Counted from the first letter of the stretch, positions 33,394 to 42,403 are shown. The stretch is DNA of 48,583 nucleotides from Lentisphaerae bacterium RIFOXYA12_64_32 (GCA_001803235.1 MHBL01000225.1:1-48583); one strand, 5' to 3'. The notes: generated by a model not told the origin, from the letters alone. Translations and numbers: made by a program.

Positions 33394-35787
33394 TCAATAG
33401 ACCCGTACCTCATAGACTCGTGCCGGTTGGTTCTCGTCCCAGACGCGGTCGACGGTGAGTCGTACTTTGTTTCCGGAGGTGCCGGCGGGCAACGCGTGCC
33501 GCCGGAAGCGCCGATAGTTGTCCTTCTCGTCAACCAGTTTCGCCCAGCACCCCTGGTGGAACACGTCGATATGGTAGTCGCGCACCAACCGCTTCGCCAC
33601 GCGGTCGCCTTTGATCAGATACATGTCCGCCCACAGGCGTTCGGTGACGTCGAACCGCAGCAGGAGTTCGTGAAGTTCCTTTTCCGACCCCAGGTCGAGT
33701 TCGATCCACTGGGGCAAACGCTGGTAGGGATCGCTCATCCACTGGTTGAGGGCGGCACGGCCTTCACGGTGCGGTTTGCCGTTGACGAGATTCTCCGCCT
33801 TGCCCGGCACCGGATCCGGACTGATCCCGAACACCGGCACTGCCGCCAGGTCCATTTTCCAGCCAGTTTCGCCGCCAACCAAACCTTCCACCACGTCCAC
33901 CAGGTGCGCGGCGGTCAGGATTTCCACCTCGCCGCTGAGGCCGACCACCACCGCCTGTCCTGATTTGGCGCGATCGAAGGGCGGAAACGGTTGAGGATTT
34001 TCCAGATGGAACTCGACCCAGCCTTCGAACCCGGCGGGTACGTCCCTGTTCTCGGAGGCGACGACGTCGAACCTTGTGACGTTGTCCACGCGGCGGTAGT
34101 ACTCATCCCAGCCCTTTGTGCCGGTCGGGTTCAAGGCGCCCTCCAGAACGGCGTCGGGGCTCGCAGCGACTGGTTTCTCGCGTGCGACTTTCTCGTACCG
34201 TCCGGTCCCGGCATTGTGGACGAATTCCGGTACCGGCAACAACTCGATGGGCGGTGTCTCGCCATAGCCGAGGAACCCGGTGACCGTCGTGGCAGCGTGC
34301 GGATTCCGCAGATAGAACCGCACGGTTTCCACCCGTTGACCGTAGGCAAAGATGGCGGCGGCCACACCCGTTCTGGCGTCTGCGAACCGGCCCGGAACCT
34401 GTGCCCGAGAGAGTGCGGCCACGGAATTGGCGGTCACCCGGGCGGTTCTGGCCAGGTCGCTCGGATCGGCGTTGGCGATTCCGATGATGAACGCGTCGTT
34501 CTTCAGAAGGGTTTGCTGCAGAGCCTGGATATGGTCCCGAGCCAATTCACGCGGGGTGACACCCTTGTCCTGGCACAGTTTCGCGGCCACGGCCACGGCC
34601 TGGCCCATGGCGCCGCCGGTGCGCATCAGGCGCGTCGAGGTGAACGCCAGATGCGATACGCCCACAGCGCGACCGCCCGAAAACAGGTTGTGGATGTTGC
34701 GCGAATACAGGCACCGGAAAGGGATGTCGTAAGGCAGGGGGCGCGAGTAGAACTGCACTTCGTAGCCACCGTCGTAGGATGGCAGGTGCTCATCCAGGTA
34801 CGACCCACCGAACGCGACCGCGTCGTCGAACCCACGACAAGCCTCGATGTCGTTCTGCGTCAGGAGGTAATCGCCTTCGATCCGGCGGGATTCGCGGCGG
34901 CCCAGGATGGGGCTGATCCAGACCAGTTGGAAGTTCTCGGCCTCCTTGGGGAACTTGATGTTCTTGAGGTAGTTCCAGACGCTGTAGATGCGCCGCACCA
35001 GGCGCAGGTACAGTTCCTGGGGCGTGTAGAGTGAATGATTGGTCTCGCTCTCGCCGCCTTCGTCCACCTGCCAGAGGAAATGAATGGCCTGCCGGGGGTT
35101 GAAATGGTTGTCGGGTTTCTCCGGGTTCCATGGCGGGGTCCCGGGCGGCGGCTCGAAACGGCAGGGCCGGCCGGAATCCACGACCAACGCTGTGACGCTG
35201 GCGGTGGAAATGACGTCGTCGGCCTGGCGTGGCGCAGACCGTTCCCCGGTTTCATCTCGCGATTCCCGGCCCATGCGCCACGCCGCCCCCGCGAGCTGGG
35301 CCACGAACGCGTCGCCCGTGGCGTCCAGGACATGCCCGTCGATCTCTACATCCACGTGGTCGAGGTTCTCGATGTTCAAGAGCTTGACTTGGCGGATGAT
35401 GCCGTTCTCGACCGAGCAGTCGTGCACCAGGTGGCGCCTGAGGATCCGTACTCCGGCGTCTTCCAGGAGTGAACTCACGACTTCGTCCCACAACGGGTGG
35501 ATGTTGTACCCGAAGTTGGTCGGGAAGATCCGCGCTTGCCGCCAGTTGATGTGTTCCTCGATCTCCTCCATGATGCCCATTTCGTTCCAGTACGGGTTGC
35601 AGCTCATGGCGGCATGCGCGCCCACGCCCAGATTCGGACCGCCATTGCCGCCCAGGATCATCTCTTTCTCGACCAGGATGGTGCGGAGCCCCAGCCGCGC
35701 TGCCTGCAGCGCGGCGCAGATCCCCGCGACACCGGCCCCGGCAACCAGGAAGTCACACGCCCGTGTCTGGTGTTGAGAAGATGTCAT
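33394..35787 (-). CDS. FAD-dependent oxidoreductase with C-terminal discoidin-like region (second paralogue)
   Basis: A 797-residue relative of the protein at 26382-28772. The FAD site is CDFLVAGAGVAGICAALQAA and then MILGGNGGPNLGVGAHAA; the second part reads NLFSGGRAVGVSHLAFTSTR and GQAVAVAAK. The C-terminus again carries a beta-sandwich (FEGWVEFHLENPQP) and a discoidin-like end (WIELDLGSEKELHELLLRFD, RVYEVRVY). ATG 35787 has GGAG 6 bases upstream; the 19-residue upstream extension is not supported. It precedes the GH38-like gene on the same strand. Paired oxidoreductase and glycosidase suggests oxidative or redox-assisted glycan handling, but this is inference. Confidence 0.85.
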   Translation of the reverse strand: MTSSQHQTRACDFLVAGAGVAGICAALQAARLGLRTILVEKEMILGGNGGPNLGVGAHAAMSCNPYWNEMGIMEEIEEHINWRQARIFPTNFGYNIHPLWDEVVSSLLEDAGVRILRRHLVHDCSVENGIIRQVKLLNIENLDHVDVEIDGHVLDATGDAFVAQLAGAAWRMGRESRDETGERSAPRQADDVISTASVTALVVDSGRPCRFEPPPGTPPWNPEKPDNHFNPRQAIHFLWQVDEGGESETNHSLYTPQELYLRLVRRIYSVWNYLKNIKFPKEAENFQLVWISPILGRRESRRIEGDYLLTQNDIEACRGFDDAVAFGGSYLDEHLPSYDGGYEVQFYSRPLPYDIPFRCLYSRNIHNLFSGGRAVGVSHLAFTSTRLMRTGGAMGQAVAVAAKLCQDKGVTPRELARDHIQALQQTLLKNDAFIIGIANADPSDLARTARVTANSVAALSRAQVPGRFADARTGVAAAIFAYGQRVETVRFYLRNPHAATTVTGFLGYGETPPIELLPVPEFVHNAGTGRYEKVAREKPVAASPDAVLEGALNPTGTKGWDEYYRRVDNVTRFDVVASENRDVPAGFEGWVEFHLENPQPFPPFDRAKSGQAVVVGLSGEVEILTAAHLVDVVEGLVGGETGWKMDLAAVPVFGISPDPVPGKAENLVNGKPHREGRAALNQWMSDPYQRLPQWIELDLGSEKELHELLLRFDVTERLWADMYLIKGDRVAKRLVRDYHIDVFHQGCWAKLVDEKDNYRRFRRHALPAGTSGNKVRLTVDRVWDENQPARVYEVRVY

Positions 35788-35830
35788 GACGTTCTCCACG
35801 GGAAACCACGCCTTTTCACCATAGTTGGAT

Positions 35831-35987
35831 GGCTCCGCCCCCAAACCCCCGCTGGAGGATCATTGACCCTCCAGACCTCCCAGTGGCGATTTGGTATTCC
35901 ACGCGGCGGATGGCCGCCGCGTGGAATACCAAATCGCAATGTGGGGTCCGGGGAGTCGACGATTCCCCGGCGGGTTTGGGCAGAGCC
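35831..35987. repeat. ~157-bp palindromic element with a perfect 24-bp stem (family E)
   Basis: GCGATTTGGTATTCCACGCG and four more bases (35886-35909) pair perfectly with 35914-35937 around a four-base loop ATGG. Outside this, the flanks continue to match imperfectly: GGCTCCGCCCCCAAACCC at the left end and the complement of GGGTTTGGGCAGAGCC at the right. The whole can be drawn as two ~79-base arms in tail-to-tail order. It fills the gap between the beta-helix lipoprotein stop and the next gene, and could act as a transcription or mRNA-stability barrier. Confidence 0.9.
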
Positions 35988-35997
35988 CAATTCCGGA

Positions 35998-38900
35998 TCA
36001 CTCGCATTTCTCCAGACGCACGTCGTCGATCCACACGGTGCCGGTGGCCTTGCGCATTCCGAAGGTGATCCAGAGTTCGGGGAATCCGGGCGAGACGGTG
36101 AGGAGGATCTCCCGGCGTTCCCACGGCAGGTTCTTGCTTTCGATCCAGCCGTCCTCCCGCGAGAGGTATTCCCCGTTCACGCCGTCCGCGGCACGCAGGT
36201 AGCCGTAGGCCCCGACGCCTGCGTCAAGCGCTGCGGCGCTGAGTTTCTCGGTCTTCACCCAGTAGGACAGCCGGTAGGTTCCCGGTACCGGGTTCAGGAT
36301 CTTCTGCCGCCACAGCGCCAGGATGCTGTCCATGGCCACGGCGTCGCGACCGACGATCTTCAGACATGAGGCCCCGTGACGGCCTTCGTCGGCGAACGAC
36401 ACTAGCGCCTTCTTCTCCGGCGGCGCATTCCCCGTATCCCAGCCGTCCTCGTACCACGGTTCCTTGCCGGCCTGCTTGTCACATGCGGGGTTGAGGATCA
36501 GATTTGGGGCCGCGCCGGGTACTACCGGTTGCAGCACCAGCGTTCCAGCATTATCCACCTGCCAGTTGGGACCCCGCGCCCCGACCCACGCGAGCCACTC
36601 ATGCCGTGCCCGGTCAAAGAGCCCCACGTTGAACCGCGCCTGCGCCGCCCGGGCCGGATCCAGGCCCGCGGCCTGCAGCGGGATCTTCCAGGTCCCGACC
36701 CAGCGCTTGCCATCGACACGGGCGGCGTATTCGTACTGCCCGGTGAGGGCGTGAATCCGCTCCGGGGACGCTCCGGCGTCCGCGGACAGTTCGTGCCGGC
36801 CGGAGGCGAATCCGTGCAGCACATGCACGGTCTTGGGGTCGGCACGGAAACAGACCTCAGCACCGTACGTTTGGCCCCAGACGGACTTGGCTGGATCGGT
36901 CTCCAGTACAGACAGATCCAAGAGGTCAGCTTCCACCGCGACGTAGAGGTTCCCGGCATCGCGTGCCACGAACGCCAACGCTTGACTCTCACCAATCGCG
37001 CCGGACGGATTCTGCTGCAGCACCAGGGGTGTCGCTCGTGCGGTCTCGGGCCAGTCTGCCAGCGTTCCGTTGCTGTCGAGCGCCTTGTCCGTTCGGGTAA
37101 TTACGGCGCAACGGGATGGGCGCCCTGTTTCACCTTCAGCCAGCGCCCGGGCTTTGAGAATGGCGCGGGAGAAGAACGGCGGTTGCTTGGGGCCGTCCAC
37201 GCGTGCGGCGCGACCCTCGGCCGTTTCCGGACGGCGACCCCAGTCGTTCAGCAAGCCGACGTCGGAAACGTCGATCGCCTGCCAGCCAAGGCGGTACGCA
37301 GGGGAGTTCTTGGCCAACGCGAAGTTCCCGTCCGCCGCGTCGGCGAACCGCGGGTCGGCCATGATGCTGTGTGTGTCTTTCCCGGACGCCTGCCACTGTT
37401 CGAGGGTCATGGCCCCCGTGCAGCGGAAGCGCGGCGGGTTCGTTCCGGAAAAGCAGAGATTGCGGTCACTGCGAATGTGGGCGGGGAGGTCGGGAACGAT
37501 GTGAATCAGGTCCGTCGGCCAATCGGGGCAGGACGCAATGTTGCCTTCGACCAGGTTGTCACCCGGGCGTTTCGTCTCGTTGACAAAGGTGATCAAGGCG
37601 TTGCCGCAGTCGGCCACCGCGTTGTTGCGCACGGTGTTGCCGATGGCGTTGTGGATGAGAATGCCGTAGTTGCTTACCCGGTAGACGACGTTCCCCTCCA
37701 CCACGCTTTCGTCGCTCTCGTCGTCAAGGTAGATGCCCATGGCCAGGAAGTGAGGTTTGTCCGGACCGGTCGCGGAAAAGCCGACCACGTCATGGACGAG
37801 GTTGTTGCGGACGGTGTTATTCACGCCGGGCGCCCACGAGTTGATTGCACCGCCATCGGACACTTCCAGGCAGCAGTTGTACACGTGGTTCTTCTGCACC
37901 AGATTGTCTCGGCCTTGGATGAAACTCTTGATGTTCTCACGCGTGACCTCGATGCCGTTGATCTTGTTACTCGGGAAAGCCCAGGGTTGCTTGCCCGACT
38001 CCGTGTAGTACTTCAGCATCGCCCCGCCACCCCACGCAATGCCGGAGAAGGACATGTCATGAATGAGGTTGTTCTCAACAATGGTGTGGCTGGCGTTGTT
38101 GAACCGGATGCCTGTGACCGCCTTCAGAACCCGGCCACAGTGGTGGATGTGGTTATTGCGGACGACGTTGCGCGTGCAGGCGTCCTTGCCGCCCGGCGGG
38201 TACCCGTTGAACGATATGGCGTCCAATCCAATGTAACCCAACTCGTTTCCGGCCAGGAGGTTGTCTTCCGCATCGAGCGTGATGTCGATACCCGTCCCGC
38301 CGATGTTGGTGAACAGGCTGTCCGTGATGCTGCACCGGGCGATGCCGGACAGCACGCAGGCTGAGCCAAGAGTCTCCATGAACGTGATGCCGCGGAAATG
38401 CAGGTTCCGGATCCATCGTCCGGCGGCCCCATCGCCTTTGACCTCAAGCAGCGCCGACGCCACTGGCACCGTGACCTTGTCCAAGTCGCCCGGGTTCCTT
38501 GGCCACAGGTAGAGTTCGCTGGTCTTGGGACTGGAGTAGTACTCGCCGGGTTGATCGAGTTCTTCGAGGAGGTTCTGGAAGAAGTAACGGTTGCGTGGCT
38601 TGAAGGCGAGTGATCCCTGCCGGGTGAGATTGACCTGTTGTTTGTCCCGGTCAATACTCGCAAGGGGCGAGACGTCGTGGGTGTAGTCGGTCCAACTGTA
38701 GGCGCTGACCTCCGCGCCTGTCAGGTCTTTCCACTCCGGGATGTCGCCCGGCTGGTAGATGAATCCCTGTCGTGCCAGGGGTGCGCGCGACCCGCGATCC
38801 GTGCCGGGCACGTCGCGCATGTAGAGCCAGCCCTTGGTGATCGGATCGGCAGGATCCAGGTTCGGATACCGGGCACGGATCATGGCCTGCCCGTCGCAGA

Positions 38901-39387
38901 ACAGTTGATTCACGCCCTTGCCAGACGGTGAGACACTCCGGACAATGTCGCCCTTCCACGGCGTCCAGCCCGTCACCGGAGCGCCACCGGAGAGGATTGG
39001 GCGCTCGCCCGGGAGGGCTGCGAACGTGATGGCGTGCTCAGCCGTTCCGGAGTCGTCGACGCCAAACTCGACCGGTGCGATCAGGCGGTAGATCCCGCCC
39101 CGCACAAGAACCGTGAGGTCGCGGTTCAGTCCACCGTCCGCCTTCACGACCTGTCGCACGGCATCACGGGCCTTGCCGAGTGTCGCAAACGGCCCATCCG
39201 TCCTGTCGGCGTTAGGCGTGGCAAGTCTGCCCGACCATTGGTCGTTGCCATTGGTGGCCACGTAGAAATCCGCTTGAATGACCTGGTGGCGTGCGGAGTC
39301 CGCATCGATACTGGCCTTCTGATCCATAGAACAACCTCCAGACAGAGCCACCGCCAGCGACGAGATCAACAGGGCATGTCCTCTCAT
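35998..39387 (-). CDS. Large right-handed beta-helix lipoprotein with carbohydrate-binding-like domains
   Basis: A 1129-residue exported protein. A lipoprotein signal ends in LSGGC (Cys19). The N-terminal part has DFYVATNGNDQWSGRLATP and GPFATLGKARDAV, the usual opening of DUF-type beta-helix glycan enzymes. The beta-helix runs from about 330 to 640 with N-rich turns (VVRNNHIHHCG, IVENNLIHDM, TVRNNAVADCG). A CBM9-like domain follows (about 770-950) and then a jelly roll (about 965-1129, ending GTVWIDDVRLEKCE). Parallel beta-helices of this kind are often polysaccharide lyases or epimerases; no catalytic residues can be named. The promoter at 39569-39590 would give a leader of about 175 bases. 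Confidence 0.87.
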   Translation of the reverse strand: MRGHALLISSLAVALSGGCSMDQKASIDADSARHQVIQADFYVATNGNDQWSGRLATPNADRTDGPFATLGKARDAVRQVVKADGGLNRDLTVLVRGGIYRLIAPVEFGVDDSGTAEHAITFAALPGERPILSGGAPVTGWTPWKGDIVRSVSPSGKGVNQLFCDGQAMIRARYPNLDPADPITKGWLYMRDVPGTDRGSRAPLARQGFIYQPGDIPEWKDLTGAEVSAYSWTDYTHDVSPLASIDRDKQQVNLTRQGSLAFKPRNRYFFQNLLEELDQPGEYYSSPKTSELYLWPRNPGDLDKVTVPVASALLEVKGDGAAGRWIRNLHFRGITFMETLGSACVLSGIARCSITDSLFTNIGGTGIDITLDAEDNLLAGNELGYIGLDAISFNGYPPGGKDACTRNVVRNNHIHHCGRVLKAVTGIRFNNASHTIVENNLIHDMSFSGIAWGGGAMLKYYTESGKQPWAFPSNKINGIEVTRENIKSFIQGRDNLVQKNHVYNCCLEVSDGGAINSWAPGVNNTVRNNLVHDVVGFSATGPDKPHFLAMGIYLDDESDESVVEGNVVYRVSNYGILIHNAIGNTVRNNAVADCGNALITFVNETKRPGDNLVEGNIASCPDWPTDLIHIVPDLPAHIRSDRNLCFSGTNPPRFRCTGAMTLEQWQASGKDTHSIMADPRFADAADGNFALAKNSPAYRLGWQAIDVSDVGLLNDWGRRPETAEGRAARVDGPKQPPFFSRAILKARALAEGETGRPSRCAVITRTDKALDSNGTLADWPETARATPLVLQQNPSGAIGESQALAFVARDAGNLYVAVEADLLDLSVLETDPAKSVWGQTYGAEVCFRADPKTVHVLHGFASGRHELSADAGASPERIHALTGQYEYAARVDGKRWVGTWKIPLQAAGLDPARAAQARFNVGLFDRARHEWLAWVGARGPNWQVDNAGTLVLQPVVPGAAPNLILNPACDKQAGKEPWYEDGWDTGNAPPEKKALVSFADEGRHGASCLKIVGRDAVAMDSILALWRQKILNPVPGTYRLSYWVKTEKLSAAALDAGVGAYGYLRAADGVNGEYLSREDGWIESKNLPWERREILLTVSPGFPELWITFGMRKATGTVWIDDVRLEKCE

Positions 39388-39568
39388 CGAACGTCCTCCT
39401 GATGTGCATCGTTTCTTCTGTGCGGTAGCGTTCGTGGCTCAGGGCCATTTTCCGGGGCGCCATGTGTGTGGCGCCAACTCTGACCGACTGCCGGCCCCAT
39501 AGCCTTCTCCTGTTCTCTACCACAATACCCTGGCCCGACTCGGGTTATCTGTGACAAACAGGCCCATT

Positions 39569-39590
39569 ATTATAAGAATATGGTCATTTT
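39569..39590 (-). promoter_or_regulatory. Promoter with ATGACCATAT element for the beta-helix lipoprotein
   Basis: On the minus strand TATAAT (39569-39574, perfect -10) is preceded, three bases away, by AAAATGACCATAT (39578-39590). The -35 region is poor. This matches the arrangement at 28874-28895. It lies in the 558-base gap 39388-39945 between this gene and the divergent AraC-type regulator gene, the most obvious candidate for its control. Confidence 0.6.
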
Positions 39591-39629
39591 GTCGCCCAGA
39601 TGATATAGTCAAAGCGTAACTACTCGGGC

Positions 39630-39916
39630 AGGCTGTAGGTGGATAGGCTGTAGGTAGACCCCGCTGCAAAAGCTCAGAGCCGCGTACAACGCGGCCGCTA
39701 CAGCGACAAACGCAAGCTCACGATCGGCTGTCGCGTCGGCCTTGCAGGCCGGTCCCCAAACCTTTTGCAACGGCCTCCAGGTAGGCTGTAGGTAAGAATC
39801 GCGCCTGAGGCCACGCGAGGCTCGAAGCGTCTGATGGGGCCGCATTTCCATCTGGCATGGAGACCGCAGATTCAGGCTCGACGTTCGGGAGCCTACAGCC
39901 TAACAGCCTACAACCT
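39630..39916. repeat. Cluster of AGGCTGTAGGT repeats upstream of the AraC-type gene
   Basis: AGGCTGTAGGT occurs at 39630-39640, 39645-39655 (a 15-base period) and 39783-39793. Reverse-complement variants occur at 39891-39901 and 39903-39916 (GCCTACAGCCT, CAGCCTACAACCT). Spaced direct repeats are the usual form of AraC-family operators, but they could also be a repeat relic. Hairpins such as GCCGCG/CGCGGC lie between them. The remainder of the gap shows no gene. Confidence 0.6.
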
Positions 39917-39945
39917 AAGCAACCTGATGTGGTCGACGTCAAGCC

Positions 39946-40785
39946 ATGGATACCCAGACGGGCAGGCGAATCGGCGAGTTCCTCAAGGCGCTGCAGCAAC
40001 TGGTCGGCGTGCCGGTGCTGTGTCGTGGGGCGGAGCTTATCCGCCCCACGACAGACTTCGCCGAAGCCCTGTTCCTGCACTGCAATCCGTTCTGCATGGC
40101 CGTCAAGGCGAAAGAGAGTCGGTATGCCAAGTGCCGACCGCGTGAGAGTTTGGAACTCGCGGTCGAGGCCCAGAAACACGGGCGCCCGTACTTGAAGGAC
40201 TGCCACGCCGGGGCCGTCGAGTGGGTGGTGCCGCTTCTTCGTGACCAGCGGTACGTCGGCGTTCTGATTTTCGGGCCGTTCCGCCGGGCGGACGACGGTT
40301 GTCCGTACTCCAGCCTGAAGCGGGAGTACGCGCGACTACCCTTGTACAGGGATGAGTGCGTGAACCGGGTGCAGCCCATTCTCGACGTGCTGGGGGCGTA
40401 TCTGGTGGAGTGCCGCGCCTGTGCCACAGAGGATGGGACGGTGCGGATTTCCGACGACCGCATCCTGCGTGCCGTGACCTATATCGAAGAGCACTACAGC
40501 CAGTCCTTGCGGGTTGAGGACGTGGCGAACCACTGCGGGATGAGCCGATCACGACTCGTGCACGTGTTCACCCGGGAGTGCGGCATTTCGCTCATGCAGC
40601 ATCTGACCGAAACGCGGGTGCGGGAAGCCAAGAGGCTCCTGACCTATTCGGACACGTCCCTGAGCGACATCGCGACGGCGGTCGGGCTGGCCGATCAGAG
40701 TTACTTCGGCGCCGTTTTCAAGCGCCACACCGGCCTGACGCCGCGCCGGTATCGCACCGAGGAGCGGCGCCGGGCGGCGCCGTGA
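39946..40785 (+). CDS. AraC-family regulator with N-terminal PocR-like domain
   Basis: A 279-residue transcription factor. Residues about 8-160 resemble the PocR ligand/metal-sensing domain with a conserved set of cysteines (LFLHCNPFCMAV, YAKCRPRE, LKDCHAGAVEW). The C-terminal ~100 residues contain two helix-turn-helix units of the AraC family (VEDVANHCGMSRSRLVHVF and LSDIATAVGLADQSYFGAVF) followed by HTGLTPRRYR. The start ATG 39946 lacks a clear ribosome site. It is divergent from the beta-helix lipoprotein gene, and in PVC genomes PocR-AraC proteins usually sit in sugar-use loci. It is the best candidate activator of the two ATGACCATAT promoters in the window. Confidence 0.88.
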   Translation: MDTQTGRRIGEFLKALQQLVGVPVLCRGAELIRPTTDFAEALFLHCNPFCMAVKAKESRYAKCRPRESLELAVEAQKHGRPYLKDCHAGAVEWVVPLLRDQRYVGVLIFGPFRRADDGCPYSSLKREYARLPLYRDECVNRVQPILDVLGAYLVECRACATEDGTVRISDDRILRAVTYIEEHYSQSLRVEDVANHCGMSRSRLVHVFTRECGISLMQHLTETRVREAKRLLTYSDTSLSDIATAVGLADQSYFGAVFKRHTGLTPRRYRTEERRRAAP

Positions 40786-40811
40786 GGCAAACCGGCAACG
40801 CCACCGCCAGT

Positions 40812-40862
40812 CGTCAGCGGCCCCGGGCGACGGACCGCCCGGTCATCTCGGGGTGAAACTGC
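40812..40862 (+). repeat. Intergenic repeat family D, copy 2
   Basis: Second copy of 2488-2538 in the same orientation, 26 bases after the AraC-type stop codon. It lies in the 457-base gene-free stretch 40786-41242, which also holds a GC-rich run with small palindromes, the 17-base duplication at 41071 and the promoter of the next gene. Confidence 0.7.
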
Positions 40863-41070
40863 GGTGTCGCGCCGGAGTCCCGGCTTCAGCCGGAAGTGGA
40901 GGCGAGCTTCAGCGAGCCAATCCCCGGCCGCTTGCTGAAGCGTCGCCGCGGCTTCCGCCTGAAAGGGCGCGTCGGTTTATTCGGCTCGCGTTACTCCAGG
41001 GCAAGACGCCGTTGTGCTCAGAACTTGGAGCGCGAGCGTATCGCGAGCCCTCAACTGCCGTTTCTTGGCA

Positions 41071-41104
41071 ATAGATCGACACGCCCTATAGATCGACACG
41101 CCCT
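41071..41104 (+). repeat. Perfect tandem duplication of 17 bases
   Basis: ATAGATCGACACGCCCT occurs twice in a row (41071-41087 and 41088-41104), followed by GAAAGGCGGT. The following bases resemble a fragment of repeat family B. It is probably a slippage event in a repeat relic. Confidence 0.9.
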
Positions 41105-41180
41105 GAAAGGCGGTACTCAGGCGAAGACACGCATCTATGGTTGCCTCGAGTTTCATGGGAGACGCTGAATTCCGGTGCGC

Positions 41181-41233
41181 TTGACATGCGCAGATAGAGG
41201 ACTATACTCCTGAATAGTTTAACTATTCGGGAG
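41181..41233 (+). promoter_or_regulatory. Near-consensus promoter overlapped by a palindromic operator
   Basis: TTGACA (41181-41186), a 16-base spacer and TATACT (41203-41208). From 41207 to 41233 runs a 27-base dyad with CTCC at one end and GGAG at the other around GAATAGTT-T-AACTATTC (41212-41228). A further half-site GAATAGT follows at 41233-41239. The dyad covers the end of the -10 box, the start point and the ribosome site GGGAG, which is how an autorepressor site is often placed. Confidence 0.8.
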
Positions 41234-41242
41234 AATAGTCCT

Positions 41243-42403
41243 GTGAACAGCCTACCCAGAAGACTGCGTATCGAGCTTCCCGACAGGCAGTCGGCGTTCC
41301 TGTGGGGGCCGCGTCAGACGGGCAAGTCAACGCTTCTGCGCGAACGTTTTCCGGACAGCCTCGTGTATGACTTCCTCGACACGGACTTGGCCCTGGAGTT
41401 CGCCAAACGGCCGGGGTTGCTGCGCCAGCGGTTGCTTGCCAAGGAACCGGCCGTACTGCGGCAACCGATCATCCTGGATGAGGTCCAGAAGGTGCCGTCG
41501 CTGCTGGACGAAGTGCATTGGTTGATCGAGAATCGCGGTCTGCGGTTCATCCTGTGCGGCTCGAGCGCGCGCAAACTGAAGCGCGGCCAAGCCAACCTGC
41601 TGGGCGGTCGCGCCTGGCGCCACGAGTTGTTCCCGTTGGTGTCGCCGGAGATCGGAACGGTTGACCTGCTTCGGGTGTTGAACCGCGGGGCCATTCCCAG
41701 TCACTATCTCGCCGAAGGTTTTCGCAAGTCGCTGCAGGCGTACGTGCGGGACTACCTGAAAGAGGAGGTGTTCGCGGAAGGACTCACCCGAAACGTTCCG
41801 GCGTTCGCCCGGTTCTTCGACGCTATGGGCTACACACACGGGGAGCTGACCAATTACGCCAACATCGCCCGCGAATGCGGCGTGGACGCGAAGACCGTGA
41901 AGGAGTACTACCAGATTCTCATCGATACGCTTCTGGGCCGGCGCGTCGAACCCTTCAGCCGGCGCATGGGGCGCGATGTCATCACCAAGGCGGCGAAGTT
42001 CTACCTTTTTGACGTGGGGGTGGCGGGCACCCTCGTCAAGCGTCACGTCGCCGAGGCACGTGGCGAAGCCTTCGGCCGAGCCTTTGAGCACTTCATCTTC
42101 ACAGAGTTGACGGCGCACGCCTCGTACAGCGAGTTGAACTACGACATCCAGTTCTGGCGTACGCGGCAGGGCGTGGAGGTCGATTTCATCCTCGGCGGCG
42201 GTCAGGTGGCAATCGAAGTGAAGGGCTCCAGTCGGGTAGAGGGTCGCGACTGCCGGGCTCTGCATGCCTTCGCCTCCGAACACAAGCCGCGGCAGGCGAT
42301 CGTCGTCTGCTGCGAGAGCGAGGAGCGGCGAGTCGGCGACGTGCGAATTGTCCCGTGGGCAGCGTTCCTGCAACAACTCTGGGCTGGCGAGGTCATCGGG
42401 TGA
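41243..42403 (+). CDS. AAA_14/DUF4143 ATP-binding protein
   Basis: A 386-residue P-loop ATPase. Walker A is GPRQTGKST (22-30), Walker B IILDEVQ (76-82) and a sensor-like LCGSSARK (104-111). A winged-helix-like part (YANIARECGVDAKTVKEYYQ) precedes the DUF4143 domain, which has a PD-(D/E)XK-like set: FEHFIFTEL, GVEVDFIL and AIEVKGS. GTG 41243 is the start, with GGGAG 9 bases upstream. Proteins of this family are widespread and of unclear role; some travel with mobile or defence genes. The helix-turn-helix part makes binding to its own promoter palindrome possible. No partner gene is adjacent. Confidence 0.9.
   Translation: MNSLPRRLRIELPDRQSAFLWGPRQTGKSTLLRERFPDSLVYDFLDTDLALEFAKRPGLLRQRLLAKEPAVLRQPIILDEVQKVPSLLDEVHWLIENRGLRFILCGSSARKLKRGQANLLGGRAWRHELFPLVSPEIGTVDLLRVLNRGAIPSHYLAEGFRKSLQAYVRDYLKEEVFAEGLTRNVPAFARFFDAMGYTHGELTNYANIARECGVDAKTVKEYYQILIDTLLGRRVEPFSRRMGRDVITKAAKFYLFDVGVAGTLVKRHVAEARGEAFGRAFEHFIFTELTAHASYSELNYDIQFWRTRQGVEVDFILGGGQVAIEVKGSSRVEGRDCRALHAFASEHKPRQAIVVCCESEERRVGDVRIVPWAAFLQQLWAGEVIG

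Noticed and set aside
36529..38364. 611-aa + strand open frame opposite the beta-helix lipoprotein
   Set aside because: Antisense shadow with no family pattern.
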